A stretch of DNA of 64,000 nucleotides. Origin: Proteiniborus sp. DW1 (lineage in GTDB: Bacteria > Bacillota > Clostridia > Tissierellales > Proteiniboraceae). The position numbers and the translations under genes were made by a program. The notes under the pieces are model-generated. The model did no database searches and was not told where the DNA came from. It saw only the letters and a program-made list of their open reading frames with translations. Where the stretch lies: contig NZ_FMDO01000062.1 in NCBI RefSeq assembly GCF_900095305.1, positions 1 through 64,000 of the forward strand, read 5' to 3'. Each line of letters begins with the position of its first letter. Within the stretch, counting starts at the first letter, position 1. Below, piece after piece: positions 33,417-42,093 of the stretch.

Positions 33417-34790
33417 ATGAGTACAACAATGACAAACAAAAAAATAATTAGCGGTACTAAAGAAAAAATTGATTCCGCTGCTGGTAGCTCTAACTTACTT
33501 TACAAAATTGAGGATAGACCACCTCTTTCTGTAGCTATTCTTCTTGCATTTCAAAATATTATAGCTGCCTTTGGTGGTATCGTAGCCGTTCCTTTAGTTG
33601 TTGCAGGAGCACTAGGGCTTTCTGTTCAGGACACCGCTTTCATGGTAAGTGCAGCAATATTTGTAGCAGGTATTGCAACATTTATTCAAACAAAAGGTAT
33701 TTGGAAAATTGGTGCTAGGGTTCCTTGTATAATGGGAACAGACTTTACTTTCGTTGCGCCTTCTATCGCAGTTGGTTCTACTGCAGGACTAGCTGGAATG
33801 TTTGGTGCTACAATACTAGGTTCCTTTGTAGAAATGATTTTAAGCCGTTTCTTAAAGCCACTTATGAGATTTTTCCCGCCTGTAGTTACAGGAACAGTTG
33901 TTACACTAATAGGTTTAACATTACTTCCTGTTTCAATGGATTGGGCAGCAGGTGGAGTTGGATCAGCTGACTACGGTAGTCTTACAAACATAGTTATATC
34001 AATGGTAGTTATGATTATAATAATTTTATTGAATAGATATGCAAAAGGTATATTAAGCAGTGCTTCTATATTAGTAGGAATAGTGATAGGTTATATAATC
34101 TGTTATCCTTTAGGTATGCTGGATTTCACTGCTGTAAAAGAAGCAAGTTGGATAGCTTTCCCAAGTATATTTAAGTATGGAATAGATTTTAATCCTGTTC
34201 ATGTAATTCCATTTATAGCTGCATATTTAGTTACATCTATAGAAACAGTAGGTTGTCTAATGGCTATAGGAGAAGCTTGTGAAACAGAATTATCAGGAGA
34301 ACAATTAAGTGCAGGTTTATTAGCTGATGGTATAGGAAGTTTTATAGCAGGTTTCTTTGGAGCTGGTGCTAATACTTCATTCAGCCAAAATGTAGGACTT
34401 ATTCCTCTTACAAGAGTTGCAAGTAGATATGTGGTAATAGTAGCAGGGGTTATTCTAGGGTTACTAGGTTTATTCCCTAAATTTAGTACACTAATTGCAA
34501 TCATGCCTAATCCAGTTTTAGGAGGAGCAGGTATTGTAATGTTTGGTGTTGTTGCAGCATCTGGTATTAAGACTCTAAGTAAAGTTAAAGGAAATAACCG
34601 TAATCTGTTAATAATAGCAGTTTCTATTGGACTAGGATTAGGTACAACAATGAGACCTGATTTCTTAGCAAATCTACCAGGTGTTCTACAAAGTATTTTC
34701 TCATCAGGAATTAGTACTGGTACAGTAGTTGCACTTTTATTAAACATAATATTAAAAGAAGAAAAAGATACTGAAGAAGTTAGTGCATAG
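33417..34790 (+). CDS. Uracil-xanthine permease (NCS2 family)
   Basis: About 457 residues of the nucleobase-ascorbate transporter branch of NCS2, with LLAFQNIIAAFGGIVAVPLVV near the start and the signature GLLADGIGSFIAGFFGAGANTSFSQN-type block near residue 300, where Q/N residues bind substrate in characterised xanthine and uracil carriers. About 12-14 membrane segments. The ATG at 33417 with GAGAGGAG upstream is preferred to the frame start at 33399. Divergent from the cyclodeaminase gene and next to pucR, so xanthine or urate uptake is likely; uracil is possible. Confidence 0.92.
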   Translation: MSTTMTNKKIISGTKEKIDSAAGSSNLLYKIEDRPPLSVAILLAFQNIIAAFGGIVAVPLVVAGALGLSVQDTAFMVSAAIFVAGIATFIQTKGIWKIGARVPCIMGTDFTFVAPSIAVGSTAGLAGMFGATILGSFVEMILSRFLKPLMRFFPPVVTGTVVTLIGLTLLPVSMDWAAGGVGSADYGSLTNIVISMVVMIIIILLNRYAKGILSSASILVGIVIGYIICYPLGMLDFTAVKEASWIAFPSIFKYGIDFNPVHVIPFIAAYLVTSIETVGCLMAIGEACETELSGEQLSAGLLADGIGSFIAGFFGAGANTSFSQNVGLIPLTRVASRYVVIVAGVILGLLGLFPKFSTLIAIMPNPVLGGAGIVMFGVVAASGIKTLSKVKGNNRNLLIIAVSIGLGLGTTMRPDFLANLPGVLQSIFSSGISTGTVVALLLNIILKEEKDTEEVSA

Positions 34791-35153
34791 TTTTAAGTAA
34801 GATATGCAATTATAAAATAATTATAAGATTTGATTAACTCAGTTCAAATAAAATTTAAAATTTGTTTGAACTGGGTTTTTTGTTTCTCCAAATCACATTG
34901 TTAAGAATTTGTTAAAATTGATAACAAAAATGAAAATATTTTACCAGCATGCAAAAAAGTAATATTACTACTTTTATGGTTCTTCAACTCAGTTAAATCC
35001 TATACTACCAGTTAAATCTTATACTACTTTTTGTTTTTCTATTAACTCTCTTTTATATTTTATAATGTGCATACTTGTAAGCAGTTGAGTAGTGTGCTAT
35101 ATTGTTAACGTAAAAAAAGTTATAGTTTATGCACTAATAAAGGAGGTATTTTC
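34791..35153 (+). promoter_or_regulatory. Terminator, tandem 19-bp repeat and focA promoter
   Basis: This 363-base gap contains the permease terminator (34836-34881), two adjacent copies of a 19-bp sequence, CAGTTAAATCCTATACTAC, at 34990-35008 and 35009-35027 (one mismatch), and a sigma-A-like promoter with TTGTAA at 35075-35080, a 17-base spacer and TATATT at 35098-35103. The repeats lie about 50 bases upstream of the -35 box, where an activator could bind. Confidence 0.55.
34836..34881 (+). terminator. Terminator of xanthine permease gene
   Basis: AACTCAGTTCAAA pairs with TTTGAACTGGGTT (one G-U pair) and is followed by TTTTTG, 45 bases past the stop. Confidence 0.75.
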
Positions 35154-35966
35154 ATGTCAAAATCATTTTTAGCACCAAACGAAATTGCTGAATCTACCAT
35201 CAACGTAGGAATTAAAAAAGCAAATAATTCTACAATTAACATGCTTATTCTAGGAATACTTGCTGGGCTCTATGTTGCCTTTGGAGGTCATGCTGATATA
35301 ACTATCATGCAGACATTTTCTAAAATCGACCTAGGTCTTGCTAAATTTCTTGGTGCTGCAGTCTTTCCTGTAGGGTTATTGCTAGTACTTGTTGCTGGAG
35401 CTGAGCTTTTTACAGGTAACTGTCTCATGACAATGGCTTTATCTGATAAGAAAATTACATTAAAACAAATGTTAAAAAATTGGAGTCTTGTTTATTTCGG
35501 AAACTTCATTGGCTCTATTATATTTGCAGCAGCTTTAGTTTATGTAGGCGCGTATAAAGCTGGTACTCCAATGACAGAAACTGCCTTTTCCATTGCCACT
35601 GGTAAAATGACTGCTTCAGTTGGTCAAATAATTGTAAAGGGTATATTCTGTAATATTTTAGTTTGTCTTGCAGTGTGGATGTCATTTGGAGCACAAGATA
35701 TTTCTTCAAAAGCAGTAGCTATATGGTTCCCAGTAATGACATTTGTAATGGTTGGGTTCGAGCATAGTGTTGCAAATATGTTTTTCTTACCACTTGCTAA
35801 ATTTGCTGGTTATGATATAACTTGGGGACAAATGCTGTTTCATAGTATAATACCTGCTACAATAGGCAATATTATAGGTGGTGCAGTGATTGTTGCTTTA
35901 TTATATTATGTAGTATATATAGTACCTCAACGCAAGGCTGATGCAAAAGTTAAATCGAGAGCTTAG
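35154..35966 (+). CDS. focA: Formate/nitrite transporter (FocA family)
   Basis: A 270-residue FNT-family channel with six hydrophobic helices. Recognisable blocks are ILGILAGLYVAFGG, GAELFTGNCLMTMAL (the conserved AELFTGN motif of FNT channels) and FEHSVANMFFLPL. The start follows AAAGGAGG. Purine fermentation yields formate through Fhs, so export of formate, or its return for oxidation by formate dehydrogenase, is the likely role. Nitrite is an alternative substrate of the family but nothing nearby supports it. Monocistronic, flanked by a promoter and a strong hairpin. Confidence 0.93.
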   Translation: MSKSFLAPNEIAESTINVGIKKANNSTINMLILGILAGLYVAFGGHADITIMQTFSKIDLGLAKFLGAAVFPVGLLLVLVAGAELFTGNCLMTMALSDKKITLKQMLKNWSLVYFGNFIGSIIFAAALVYVGAYKAGTPMTETAFSIATGKMTASVGQIIVKGIFCNILVCLAVWMSFGAQDISSKAVAIWFPVMTFVMVGFEHSVANMFFLPLAKFAGYDITWGQMLFHSIIPATIGNIIGGAVIVALLYYVVYIVPQRKADAKVKSRA

Positions 35967-36018
35967 AGTTTTTAATAAGGCTCTATAATAAATGTTGGGA
36001 TGCATGAAAAATGATATG

Positions 36019-36079
36019 ATACTCCCAAGTAGGTAGTCTAATTAATTGAAATTAGACTACCTACTTGGGAGTATTTTTT
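36019..36079 (+). terminator. Very strong terminator hairpin
   Basis: A perfect 24-bp stem (arm begins ATACTCCCAAGTAGG) with an 8-base loop followed by TTTTTT. It can terminate focA, but it may belong to the adjoining insertion-sequence remnant, since insertion sequences often protect their transposase start with such a hairpin. Confidence 0.75.
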
Positions 36080-36172
36080 ATGGAAAGTAAATCAAAGTTT
36101 AGTTAAGAATTAAAGGTTAAAGCTTGTCTAGATTATGAAAGAGGTAATATTAATATATTAAAAAAGTATTAA
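36080..36172 (+). pseudogene. Remnant of IS3-type transposase OrfA N-terminus
   Basis: An ATG opens MESKSKFS, then an in-frame TAA, then ELKVKACLDYERGNINILKKY and another TAA. This phrase, with a KFS-x-ELK-x-KACLDY pattern, resembles the start of the helix-turn-helix domain of IS3-family OrfA proteins (I know it as S-K-[FY]-S-x-E-x-K). The rest of the element is absent. It seems to be a truncated and stopped remnant. Short length limits confidence. Confidence 0.4.
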
Positions 36173-36202
36173 TAGGGCATATTTTTAAAAATACGCCCTA
36201 TT
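36160..36202 (-). terminator. Terminator after moaD-like/AOR operon
   Basis: AATAGGGC (36171-36178) pairs with GCCCTATT (36195-36202), with A/T-rich inner pairing; on the minus strand it is followed by ACTTTTTTAAT. It lies about 95 bases past the moaD-like stop. Confidence 0.55.
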
Positions 36203-36296
36203 AGTAAATTTAACTGTACCTATAAACCTTTAGACATATAAAAGGATTACAAGACTTTTGATATATGAAATTTACTTTTTTGTTTTTTAGATATTT

Positions 36297-36524
36297 CTAT
36301 CCTCCTCCTACCGGAGGAAATATTGCAATAACATCACCATCATTTAATCTTCTATCTACAGGACCATCAATACCATTAAGCAAAAGAATACTTACTTCTT
36401 CTACATTTATGTTTAGTCGATTTAATACTTCAGAGATTTCTGTACCTTCTGCTAGTGTTAAGACCTGTTTTTTCTCTCTTCCTTCTCTAAAAGTTGCAAA
36501 TAATCTTACTTCCACATTAATCAT
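36297..36524 (-). CDS. MoaD/ThiS-family sulfur carrier
   Basis: A 75-residue beta-grasp protein. It begins MINVEVRLFATFREGREK, has the typical EILLNG-like block (VSILLNGIDG) and ends in IFPPVGGG, whose Gly-Gly terminus is thiocarboxylated to donate sulfur to molybdopterin. The ATG at 36524 with AGGTGA just upstream is preferred over the in-frame ATG at 36551. It follows the aldehyde ferredoxin oxidoreductase gene by 49 bases; such pairings are common for tungsten oxidoreductases. Partner MoaE is not in this window. Confidence 0.85.
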   Translation of the reverse strand: MINVEVRLFATFREGREKKQVLTLAEGTEISEVLNRLNINVEEVSILLLNGIDGPVDRRLNDGDVIAIFPPVGGG

Positions 36525-36573
36525 ATGCTCACCTGCCATTCCTGTGGCCAAATATAAACCCTTTTAATGCTGG

Positions 36574-38406
36574 CTAAGCTTCTACAAGGCCTAAGTATTT
36601 TATATAATCCTCTAATCCAAGCCTCTTAAGTGTTTCTTCTGTTGGTATACCATTTTCATCCCAACCTCTAGCTGCATAATATTGAGGTAATAACTCACCT
36701 AAATGATGAACATGCCCCTTAGATGGTCCTTCTGGGATTGGATCCTCTGTCAATCTCTTTGGAAGCTTGTCTTCTGAGCTAGATATACCAGCCCTTAGAT
36801 TAAATAACTTCTCTAGGTTCCATATTCTTTCTCCTGCTTCAAGTAAGGTCTCTCCATTATATATGTCTCCACAAACTGCATTATACATTTCTACATAATC
36901 ATTAAGCCCTAACCCAAAGGTAGTAAATAGACATAAACCTATAGAGTCAATAACAGCTGTTAAGTCATGGAATACTTTAGTATATGCAGGTTTCCCTTCT
37001 TTAGCTAATCTGTCAAGCTTCTCTGGATACCCAAGGATTTCTGGATTAATCATATATCCTTTAATATGACATCCTCCTCTATTATTTACTGCATAATTTA
37101 TACCATGTCCCTGAATTCCTCTAGGGTCATATGCAGGAAGCTCTTGTTTTTTTACTGTCATAGATAACTCTGGCACTCCATAAGATTTAGCTAATCTATA
37201 GGAACCTTGTGCTAGCTTTTCTCCAAATCCTTCTTTTAATCCCATTTTCTTGACCCATCCTGTAATCGCCTTTGGATCTCCCCATTTTAAGCTTAGTCCA
37301 TCAGCCTCTATTTCCTCATCCTTAATATATCCTCTTTGATATAGTTCCATAGCTGCAGCTATAGTCGCTCCAGTAGATATAGTATCTAATCCATATTCAT
37401 TGCAAAGCATATTAGCTTCATTTATGGCATTATAGTCAAATACTCCACAGTCTGCGCCAAAAGACCAAATAGTTTCATACTCTGGTCCACCTACTACAGT
37501 GCCATCAGCTAGTTTTACAACTCTACCGCAAGCTATAGGGCATCTAAAGCAAGCGTTTTTCTTTACTAGATATTTTTCTGTCATTGTCTCCCCACTTATT
37601 AAATCTGCATCAGCAGTATAAGACTCCTGGAAGTTCTTTACTGGTAGTACACCATTCTCGTTTATAATATTTACTAGTACAGCTGTACCATAAGTTGGCA
37701 ATCCTTGACCTGCTACAGGGTCTTCTCTTAATATCTTAATCTTTTGAGATGATACATTCTTCACTCTTTCTTCATCATACAAGTTAATCTTATTAGTTCC
37801 CTTTACTACTACAGCCTTAAGATTTTTAGAGCCCATAACTGCTCCTACTCCTCCACGACCTGCTGCTCTATCCACATCATTCATTACAGAAGCAATAAGT
37901 GAAAGTTTTTCTCCAGCAGGACCTATACAAAGTACTTTTGAGTCCTTTACCTCATCTTGTAAAATCTTAGTGACTTCCTCTGTAGTCTTTCCCCATACGT
38001 GAGCTGCGTCTCGAATTTCAACCTTATCATCTTCAATACATAAATAAACTGGTTTATCTGCTTTACCTTCAAAAATTATCATGTCATGGCCAGTTGCCTT
38101 AAAGTCCGCTCCCCATTTTCCTCCAGAGTTAGCTATTGCTATTCCACCTGTTAATGGAGATTTAGTAATTACCATGTATCTTCCACTTGTAGGAACTGGT
38201 GCTCCTGTTAAAGCCCCTGCAGCTATTATAAATTTATTATCTGGGCTAAAAGGATCTATCTTTGGGTCTATTTCATCTATTAGAGTCTTTACTCCTAGAC
38301 CTCTAGAACCTAAATACTTTTGTGCTACTTTTAAGTCTAACTCTTCTGTCTGAACTTTTCTTTCGCTTAAATTTACTCTTAGAACTTTTCCCATGTAGCC
38401 GTACAT
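36574..38406 (-). CDS. aor: Tungsten aldehyde ferredoxin oxidoreductase
   Basis: About 610 residues of the AOR family, whose members hold a tungsten bis-pterin and a [4Fe-4S] cluster. N-terminal GYMGKVLRVNLSERKV, the double-loop GGWG-like TGGIAIANSGGKWG, RGGVGAVMGSKNLKAVVV, and cluster ligands in ACFRCPIACGR (C-x2-C-x3-C) with a fourth Cys in DSIGLCLF. It oxidises aldehydes to acids with ferredoxin, or the reverse. Start chosen at 38406 (GGAGG, 6-base spacing). Upstream is a sigma-54-type promoter (38493-38508) and next to it the sigma-54 activator gene, so expression is probably signal-dependent. The tungstate transporter downstream fits. Confidence 0.94.
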   Translation of the reverse strand: MYGYMGKVLRVNLSERKVQTEELDLKVAQKYLGSRGLGVKTLIDEIDPKIDPFSPDNKFIIAAGALTGAPVPTSGRYMVITKSPLTGGIAIANSGGKWGADFKATGHDMIIFEGKADKPVYLCIEDDKVEIRDAAHVWGKTTEEVTKILQDEVKDSKVLCIGPAGEKLSLIASVMNDVDRAAGRGGVGAVMGSKNLKAVVVKGTNKINLYDEERVKNVSSQKIKILREDPVAGQGLPTYGTAVLVNIINENGVLPVKNFQESYTADADLISGETMTEKYLVKKNACFRCPIACGRVVKLADGTVVGGPEYETIWSFGADCGVFDYNAINEANMLCNEYGLDTISTGATIAAAMELYQRGYIKDEEIEADGLSLKWGDPKAITGWVKKMGLKEGFGEKLAQGSYRLAKSYGVPELSMTVKKQELPAYDPRGIQGHGINYAVNNRGGCHIKGYMINPEILGYPEKLDRLAKEGKPAYTKVFHDLTAVIDSIGLCLFTTFGLGLNDYVEMYNAVCGDIYNGETLLEAGERIWNLEKLFNLRAGISSSEDKLPKRLTEDPIPEGPSKGHVHHLGELLPQYYAARGWDENGIPTEETLKRLGLEDYIKYLGLVEA

Positions 38407-38492
38407 ATGCATCCTCCTTTTATTTTTTATTTAACTGTTTTCAGTGCTAAAGCATATTAGCACCTAAAAGTTTCTATCTATATAGGATTTAT

Positions 38493-38508
38493 TGCATAAA
38501 TCATGCCA
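38493..38508 (-). promoter_or_regulatory. Sigma-54 (-24/-12) promoter of the AOR gene
   Basis: Minus-strand TGGCATGATTTATGCA contains GG and GC separated by exactly ten bases, the invariant spacing of sigma-54 promoters. It is 87 bases upstream of the chosen start and directly follows the terminator of the sigma-54 activator gene. Confidence 0.7.
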
Positions 38509-38509
38509 A

Positions 38510-38557
38510 TAAAAAAAGACTTTGTGATTATGTAATTTACCACAAAGTCTTTTTTTT
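38510..38557 (-). terminator. Terminator of the sigma-54 activator gene
   Basis: AAAAAAAGACTTTGTG and CACAAAGTCTTTTTTT: a 16-bp symmetrical stem with T-runs on both strands, 41 bases past the activator stop. It separates activator and AOR transcription. Confidence 0.85.
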
Positions 38558-38597
38558 CGTATCATTTTGAAACAATTTGAGGAGCTTTAGATTGTTC

Positions 38598-40559
38598 CTA
38601 ATCGGTACAGCGTTCCAAATCAGCACAGTTAATTCTATATTTTTTTATCTTTCTATATAGTGTATTTCTACCTATACCAAGCATTTTAGCAGCTAAAGTA
38701 ATATTACCAGAGCACATACTTAAAACTCTTGTTATATGTTTCATTTCAACACATTCAAGTGTTATTTCTTCTTGACTAACATAATCATATTTGTCATCAT
38801 TACCACTACTTTTCATGGATTCTTGCTCTTTAAAATTATAACTTCCCGATTCAAATGGGATAAAAGCACTTTCTGTATTAATTATTAATTCCACGAAATT
38901 TTCAAGTTCTCTGACATTACCAAGCCAGTCATAGTTTTTCAGAGCTGTCATCTGCTCATCTGTTATATACACTGCCTTTTTATTTAACTTCTTAGATAGT
39001 CTTTTCATAAAGTAGTCTATAAGAAGTGGAATATCTTCTCTTCTTTCCCTTAGAGGAGGTAGTTTTATAGGTAAAACATTTAGTCTATAAAATAAATCTT
39101 TTCTGAAATTGCCCTTTAAGACTTCATTTTGTAAATCCTTATTGCTAGCCGCAATTATTCTAACATCTACTACTATCTCATTCATTCCTCCTATCCTAGA
39201 AACTGTACCCTCCTCTATTACCCTAAGTAGCCTTGTTTGCATATCTAAAGGCATCTCGGCTATTTCGTCTAAAAATATTGTTCCTCCATCTGCAATTTCA
39301 AATTTCCCAGGGTGTCCATTTCTTTTGGCACCAGTAAAAGCTCCTTCCTCATATCCAAAAAGCTCTGATTCTATTAGATTCCTAGGTATGGCTCCACAGT
39401 TAATAGCTACAAAAGCTTCCTCTCTTCTATTTCCATAATTGTGTATAGATTGAGCCAATACCTCTTTACCAGTACCACTTTCACCTGTTATCAATATAGT
39501 AGATTTACTATCAGCTACTTTTTTAGCAAACTCTATTACGCTTAGTAGCTTTTCGCTGTTTCCAATTATCTTATCAAAAGTATATATGGCTTGTCTGCCC
39601 ATTATTTTATTAGCTAGCCTTCTAGGCTTCTTCACTTCATTAAATACATAGATAATATCTGTTACTTCTTCATTATTATCTAATACTGAATGTGCACTTA
39701 GATTAAACTGAAGTTTATTAGTTTTTGCATTAATAAAAACTTCTTCATCAATAAATGGCTTCTTAGAGTTAATACTATCTCTCAAAGCTTGCCACCCCTT
39801 AAACAACTCTGATACCATCATTTTTTTCATTTCATCATAGCTATACCCAAACATTTTTAAAGCATGTCTATTTATGCCTTTTATATTGCCATCTAAGTCA
39901 GAGGTTATTATCCCCATGGGAATGGAGTCTATAATTGTTTCAATGTATTTTTTGGATATCATTAACTGGCTACTAAATTCTTCTATTTCAAATATTTTTT
40001 CTATTGCTTTAGTAGCTGCTACTACCATTCCAAGAGTATGTGGGTGAACAGATTCCGTATATCCTGTAAGGTCAAGACTACCTATTATTTCGCCCTTATT
40101 GTTCAAAATTGGGCTGGCAGAACAAGTCCATCTGTGATAGGCCGTTATATAATGCTCTTCTCCTGTAACCTGTACTGGCCTCTTTTCATATAATGCTAAG
40201 CTCATGGCATTTGTGCCTATATTAGCTTCATCCATAAAAGCACCAGGAATCATCTTTAAATCGAAAGCTTCCGATAGTATCTCCTCATGACCTATAACAC
40301 TTAATATGCAGCCTTCTGAATCTGTAAGTATAGCAAAAAAACTCTCTCCCTTTAAAATACTATAGAGTTGATTTATTAGTGGCTCAGAAATAATTATTAG
40401 GTCTTTATTCTTTAATAATCTCTCTTGCAATTCCCCGTCACATATGATTCTATTGCTAACTCTTTGACTTCTTTTGATGCCATTTTTTTTGCTTCTTTCA
40501 TGTGATGAAATTATATACTCTTTTTTAACATCTCCTGTTATAGCATTCATATCTTTCAT
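38598..40559 (-). CDS. Sigma-54-dependent transcriptional activator (AcoR-like)
   Basis: A 653-residue enhancer-binding protein. A GAF-like sensor domain at about 60-210 (with DEANIGTNAMSLAL and HRWTCSASPI, typical of AcoR-type regulators) is followed by a PAS domain (about 215-320), the AAA+ domain with Walker A GESGTGKE, the sigma-54 contact loop GAFTGAKR and Walker B GGTIFLDEIAEM, and a Fis-type helix-turn-helix NITLAAKMLGIGRNTLYRKI at the C-terminus. It is encoded just upstream of the AOR gene, whose promoter has the -24/-12 form. The ligand is unknown; a purine- or aldehyde-derived signal is possible. Confidence 0.95.
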   Translation of the reverse strand: MKDMNAITGDVKKEYIISSHERSKKNGIKRSQRVSNRIICDGELQERLLKNKDLIIISEPLINQLYSILKGESFFAILTDSEGCILSVIGHEEILSEAFDLKMIPGAFMDEANIGTNAMSLALYEKRPVQVTGEEHYITAYHRWTCSASPILNNKGEIIGSLDLTGYTESVHPHTLGMVVAATKAIEKIFEIEEFSSQLMISKKYIETIIDSIPMGIITSDLDGNIKGINRHALKMFGYSYDEMKKMMVSELFKGWQALRDSINSKKPFIDEEVFINAKTNKLQFNLSAHSVLDNNEEVTDIIYVFNEVKKPRRLANKIMGRQAIYTFDKIIGNSEKLLSVIEFAKKVADSKSTILITGESGTGKEVLAQSIHNYGNRREEAFVAINCGAIPRNLIESELFGYEEGAFTGAKRNGHPGKFEIADGGTIFLDEIAEMPLDMQTRLLRVIEEGTVSRIGGMNEIVVDVRIIAASNKDLQNEVLKGNFRKDLFYRLNVLPIKLPPLRERREDIPLLIDYFMKRLSKKLNKKAVYITDEQMTALKNYDWLGNVRELENFVELIINTESAFIPFESGSYNFKEQESMKSSGNDDKYDYVSQEEITLECVEMKHITRVLSMCSGNITLAAKMLGIGRNTLYRKIKKYRINCADLERCTD

Positions 40560-40577
40560 CCTCTACCCTAAATTGCT

Positions 40578-41042
40578 TTATTCTCTAAGAAGCACTTCAT
40601 CTCCAACTCTAACTCTTCCTCCAAGTATTACCTTTGCAAATACAACTCCATATCTAAGGGAACATGCCTCTGTCCTTTTTACAATATTGCAATCTAAAAA
40701 GCATCTTTTTCCTATAGCTGTAATTTGAAAAATACTTTCGCCTATGACGAGCTCTCGACCACAAACAAGTTTACTTGCATCTAAACCCTGTACAGTCAAA
40801 TTTTCATAAAATTTTCTAACACATAATCCATCAGCCTCTATAGTCTCTATCCTGTTTCTCCCCTCAGCAGAAAACAAGGTTACTTGTCTATCTCCTGAAA
40901 ATGAATGCTTATCTCCTATGAGTCCATGATTTTCTTTAAACACCCCTTCTTCAACTGACCTGAGAGTCATTTCTTTTGGGTCACATAGATATATGGCTGT
41001 TACTTTCCCAATTATAGTAGCTTGCTTAAAATCCAATTCCAT
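40578..41042 (-). CDS. MOSC domain protein 1
   Basis: About 154 residues of the MOSC superfamily (molybdenum cofactor sulfurase C-terminal). Blocks: VTAIYLCDPKEMTLRS, GDKHSFSGDRQVTLFS, LCVRKFYENLTVQG and ITAIGKRCFLDCNIVKR, the last with the conserved Cys. The ATG at 41042 with GAGGTG upstream is preferred over the start in the preceding gene. It diverges from its neighbour in lacking the GDAHAG form. In clostridial Mo/W clusters, MOSC proteins are thought to add or carry terminal sulfur or selenium on the cofactor; the exact role here is not known. Confidence 0.85.
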   Translation of the reverse strand: MELDFKQATIIGKVTAIYLCDPKEMTLRSVEEGVFKENHGLIGDKHSFSGDRQVTLFSAEGRNRIETIEADGLCVRKFYENLTVQGLDASKLVCGRELVIGESIFQITAIGKRCFLDCNIVKRTEACSLRYGVVFAKVILGGRVRVGDEVLLRE

Positions 41043-41046
41043 AGAT

Positions 41047-41487
41047 TTATAACACCTCAATAATGTCCCCAGGTCTAACTACTCCGCCTTTTATAACTTT
41101 AGTAAATATTCCTTCCTTTGGCATTACACACTTACCTACTTGCTGTGCAATAGCACATCCAGTATGACACTCTTTTCCTATTTGGGTTACTTCCTGAATA
41201 GTTTCCCCTATCTTCATTCTAGTTCCTACAGGTAGCTCATATAATATGATACCTTCTGTAGTTATATTTTCTGCAAAACTGCCATGGTCTAGCCCATCTA
41301 TTCCAAGAGCCTTCATTTTATTAAAGCTTTCTATACCTAATAGGCTTACTTGTCTATGCCATTTTCCAGCATGTGCATCTCCCTCTAGTCCGAAGTCTTC
41401 TATGAATACTCCTTCTTTTATAGGTTTTTTTACAACTCCCTTTTTCTCACTAATATTTATATCAAGTACCTTGCCTATTTTACTCAT
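41047..41487 (-). CDS. MOSC domain protein 2
   Basis: A 146-residue MOSC domain protein. KVLDINISEKKGVVKKPI at the start, then GLEGDAHAGKWHRQVSLLG, FAENITTEGI and VTQIGKECHTGCAIAQQVGKCVMP, which contains the conserved catalytic-type Cys region. Four bases separate its stop from the next MOSC gene start, so the pair is translationally linked and may act as a heteromeric unit. Related stand-alone MOSC proteins are often encoded with moaC/mogA in anaerobes. Function in tungsten or molybdenum cofactor maturation is inferred. Confidence 0.9.
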   Translation of the reverse strand: MSKIGKVLDINISEKKGVVKKPIKEGVFIEDFGLEGDAHAGKWHRQVSLLGIESFNKMKALGIDGLDHGSFAENITTEGIILYELPVGTRMKIGETIQEVTQIGKECHTGCAIAQQVGKCVMPKEGIFTKVIKGGVVRPGDIIEVL

Positions 41488-41618
41488 TATGGTGCCTCCT
41501 TAGTTATTTTAAAATATCAATTAAATATCAGTTTTAAAGCTAGAGATATTTATAAACATAAAGAAATAGCTATTATCCAAATTCTTAGAAAATTTTATTA
41601 GTTAATTGCAATAATAAA

Positions 41619-42092
41619 CTAATCCTCTTTTCTAATATATTCTCCTGACTTACCACCAGATTTTCTTATAAGCTTTATATCTCCTATTACCATGTCCTTG
41701 TCTACAGCCTTACACATGTCATATATAGTTAATGCAGCAAGAGAAACAGCAGTTAATGCCTCCATCTCTACTCCTGTTTTGCCGACAGTCTTAACTTCTG
41801 ATTGAATCTCTATACTATCTTCTAGAATGTTGAAGCTTATATCTGCACCAGTTAGGAAAATATTATGACACATGGGAATAAGGTCACTTGTCTTTTTTGC
41901 TCCCATTATTCCACCAATCTGAGCTACTGAAAGAACATCACCTTTTTTTATTAGCCCATCCTTTATCATATTGATAGTTTCTTTTTTCATTTTAATATTG
42001 CCTACAGCCACTGCAACTCTCTTTGTATCATTCTTTTCGCTGACTTCCACCATATGGGCTCTACCACTTTCATTAAAATGTGTAAACTTCAT
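41619..42092 (-). CDS. moaC: Cyclic pyranopterin monophosphate synthase MoaC
   Basis: A 157-residue Moa[19 protein letters not shown] at the N-terminus, [19 protein letters not shown] with the catalytic region, and [30 protein letters not shown] near residue 105-134 are all conserved in shorter overlapping blocks. It makes cyclic pyranopterin phosphate together with MoaA, whose gene ends one base before its start codon; the MoaA C-terminal Gly-Gly codons supply the GGAGG ribosome-binding site. Confidence 0.97.
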   Translation of the reverse strand: MKFTHFNESGRAHMVEVSEKNDTKRVAVAVGNIKMKKETINMIKDGLIKKGDVLSVAQIGGIMGAKKTSDLIPMCHNIFLTGADISFNILEDSIEIQSEVKTVGKTGVEMEALTAVSLAALTIYDMCKAVDKDMVIGDIKLIRKSGGKSGEYIRKED

Positions 42093-42093
42093 C

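Larger units (their letters stand above)
35967..36296. other. Gap with 24-bp perfect hairpin and insertion-sequence remnant
   Basis: A 330-base non-genic stretch after focA. It carries a hairpin with a perfect 24-bp stem (36019-36042 and 36051-36074), a decayed transposase start (36080-36172), and a second hairpin (36171-36202) terminating the moaD-like gene from the other side. Confidence 0.6.
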
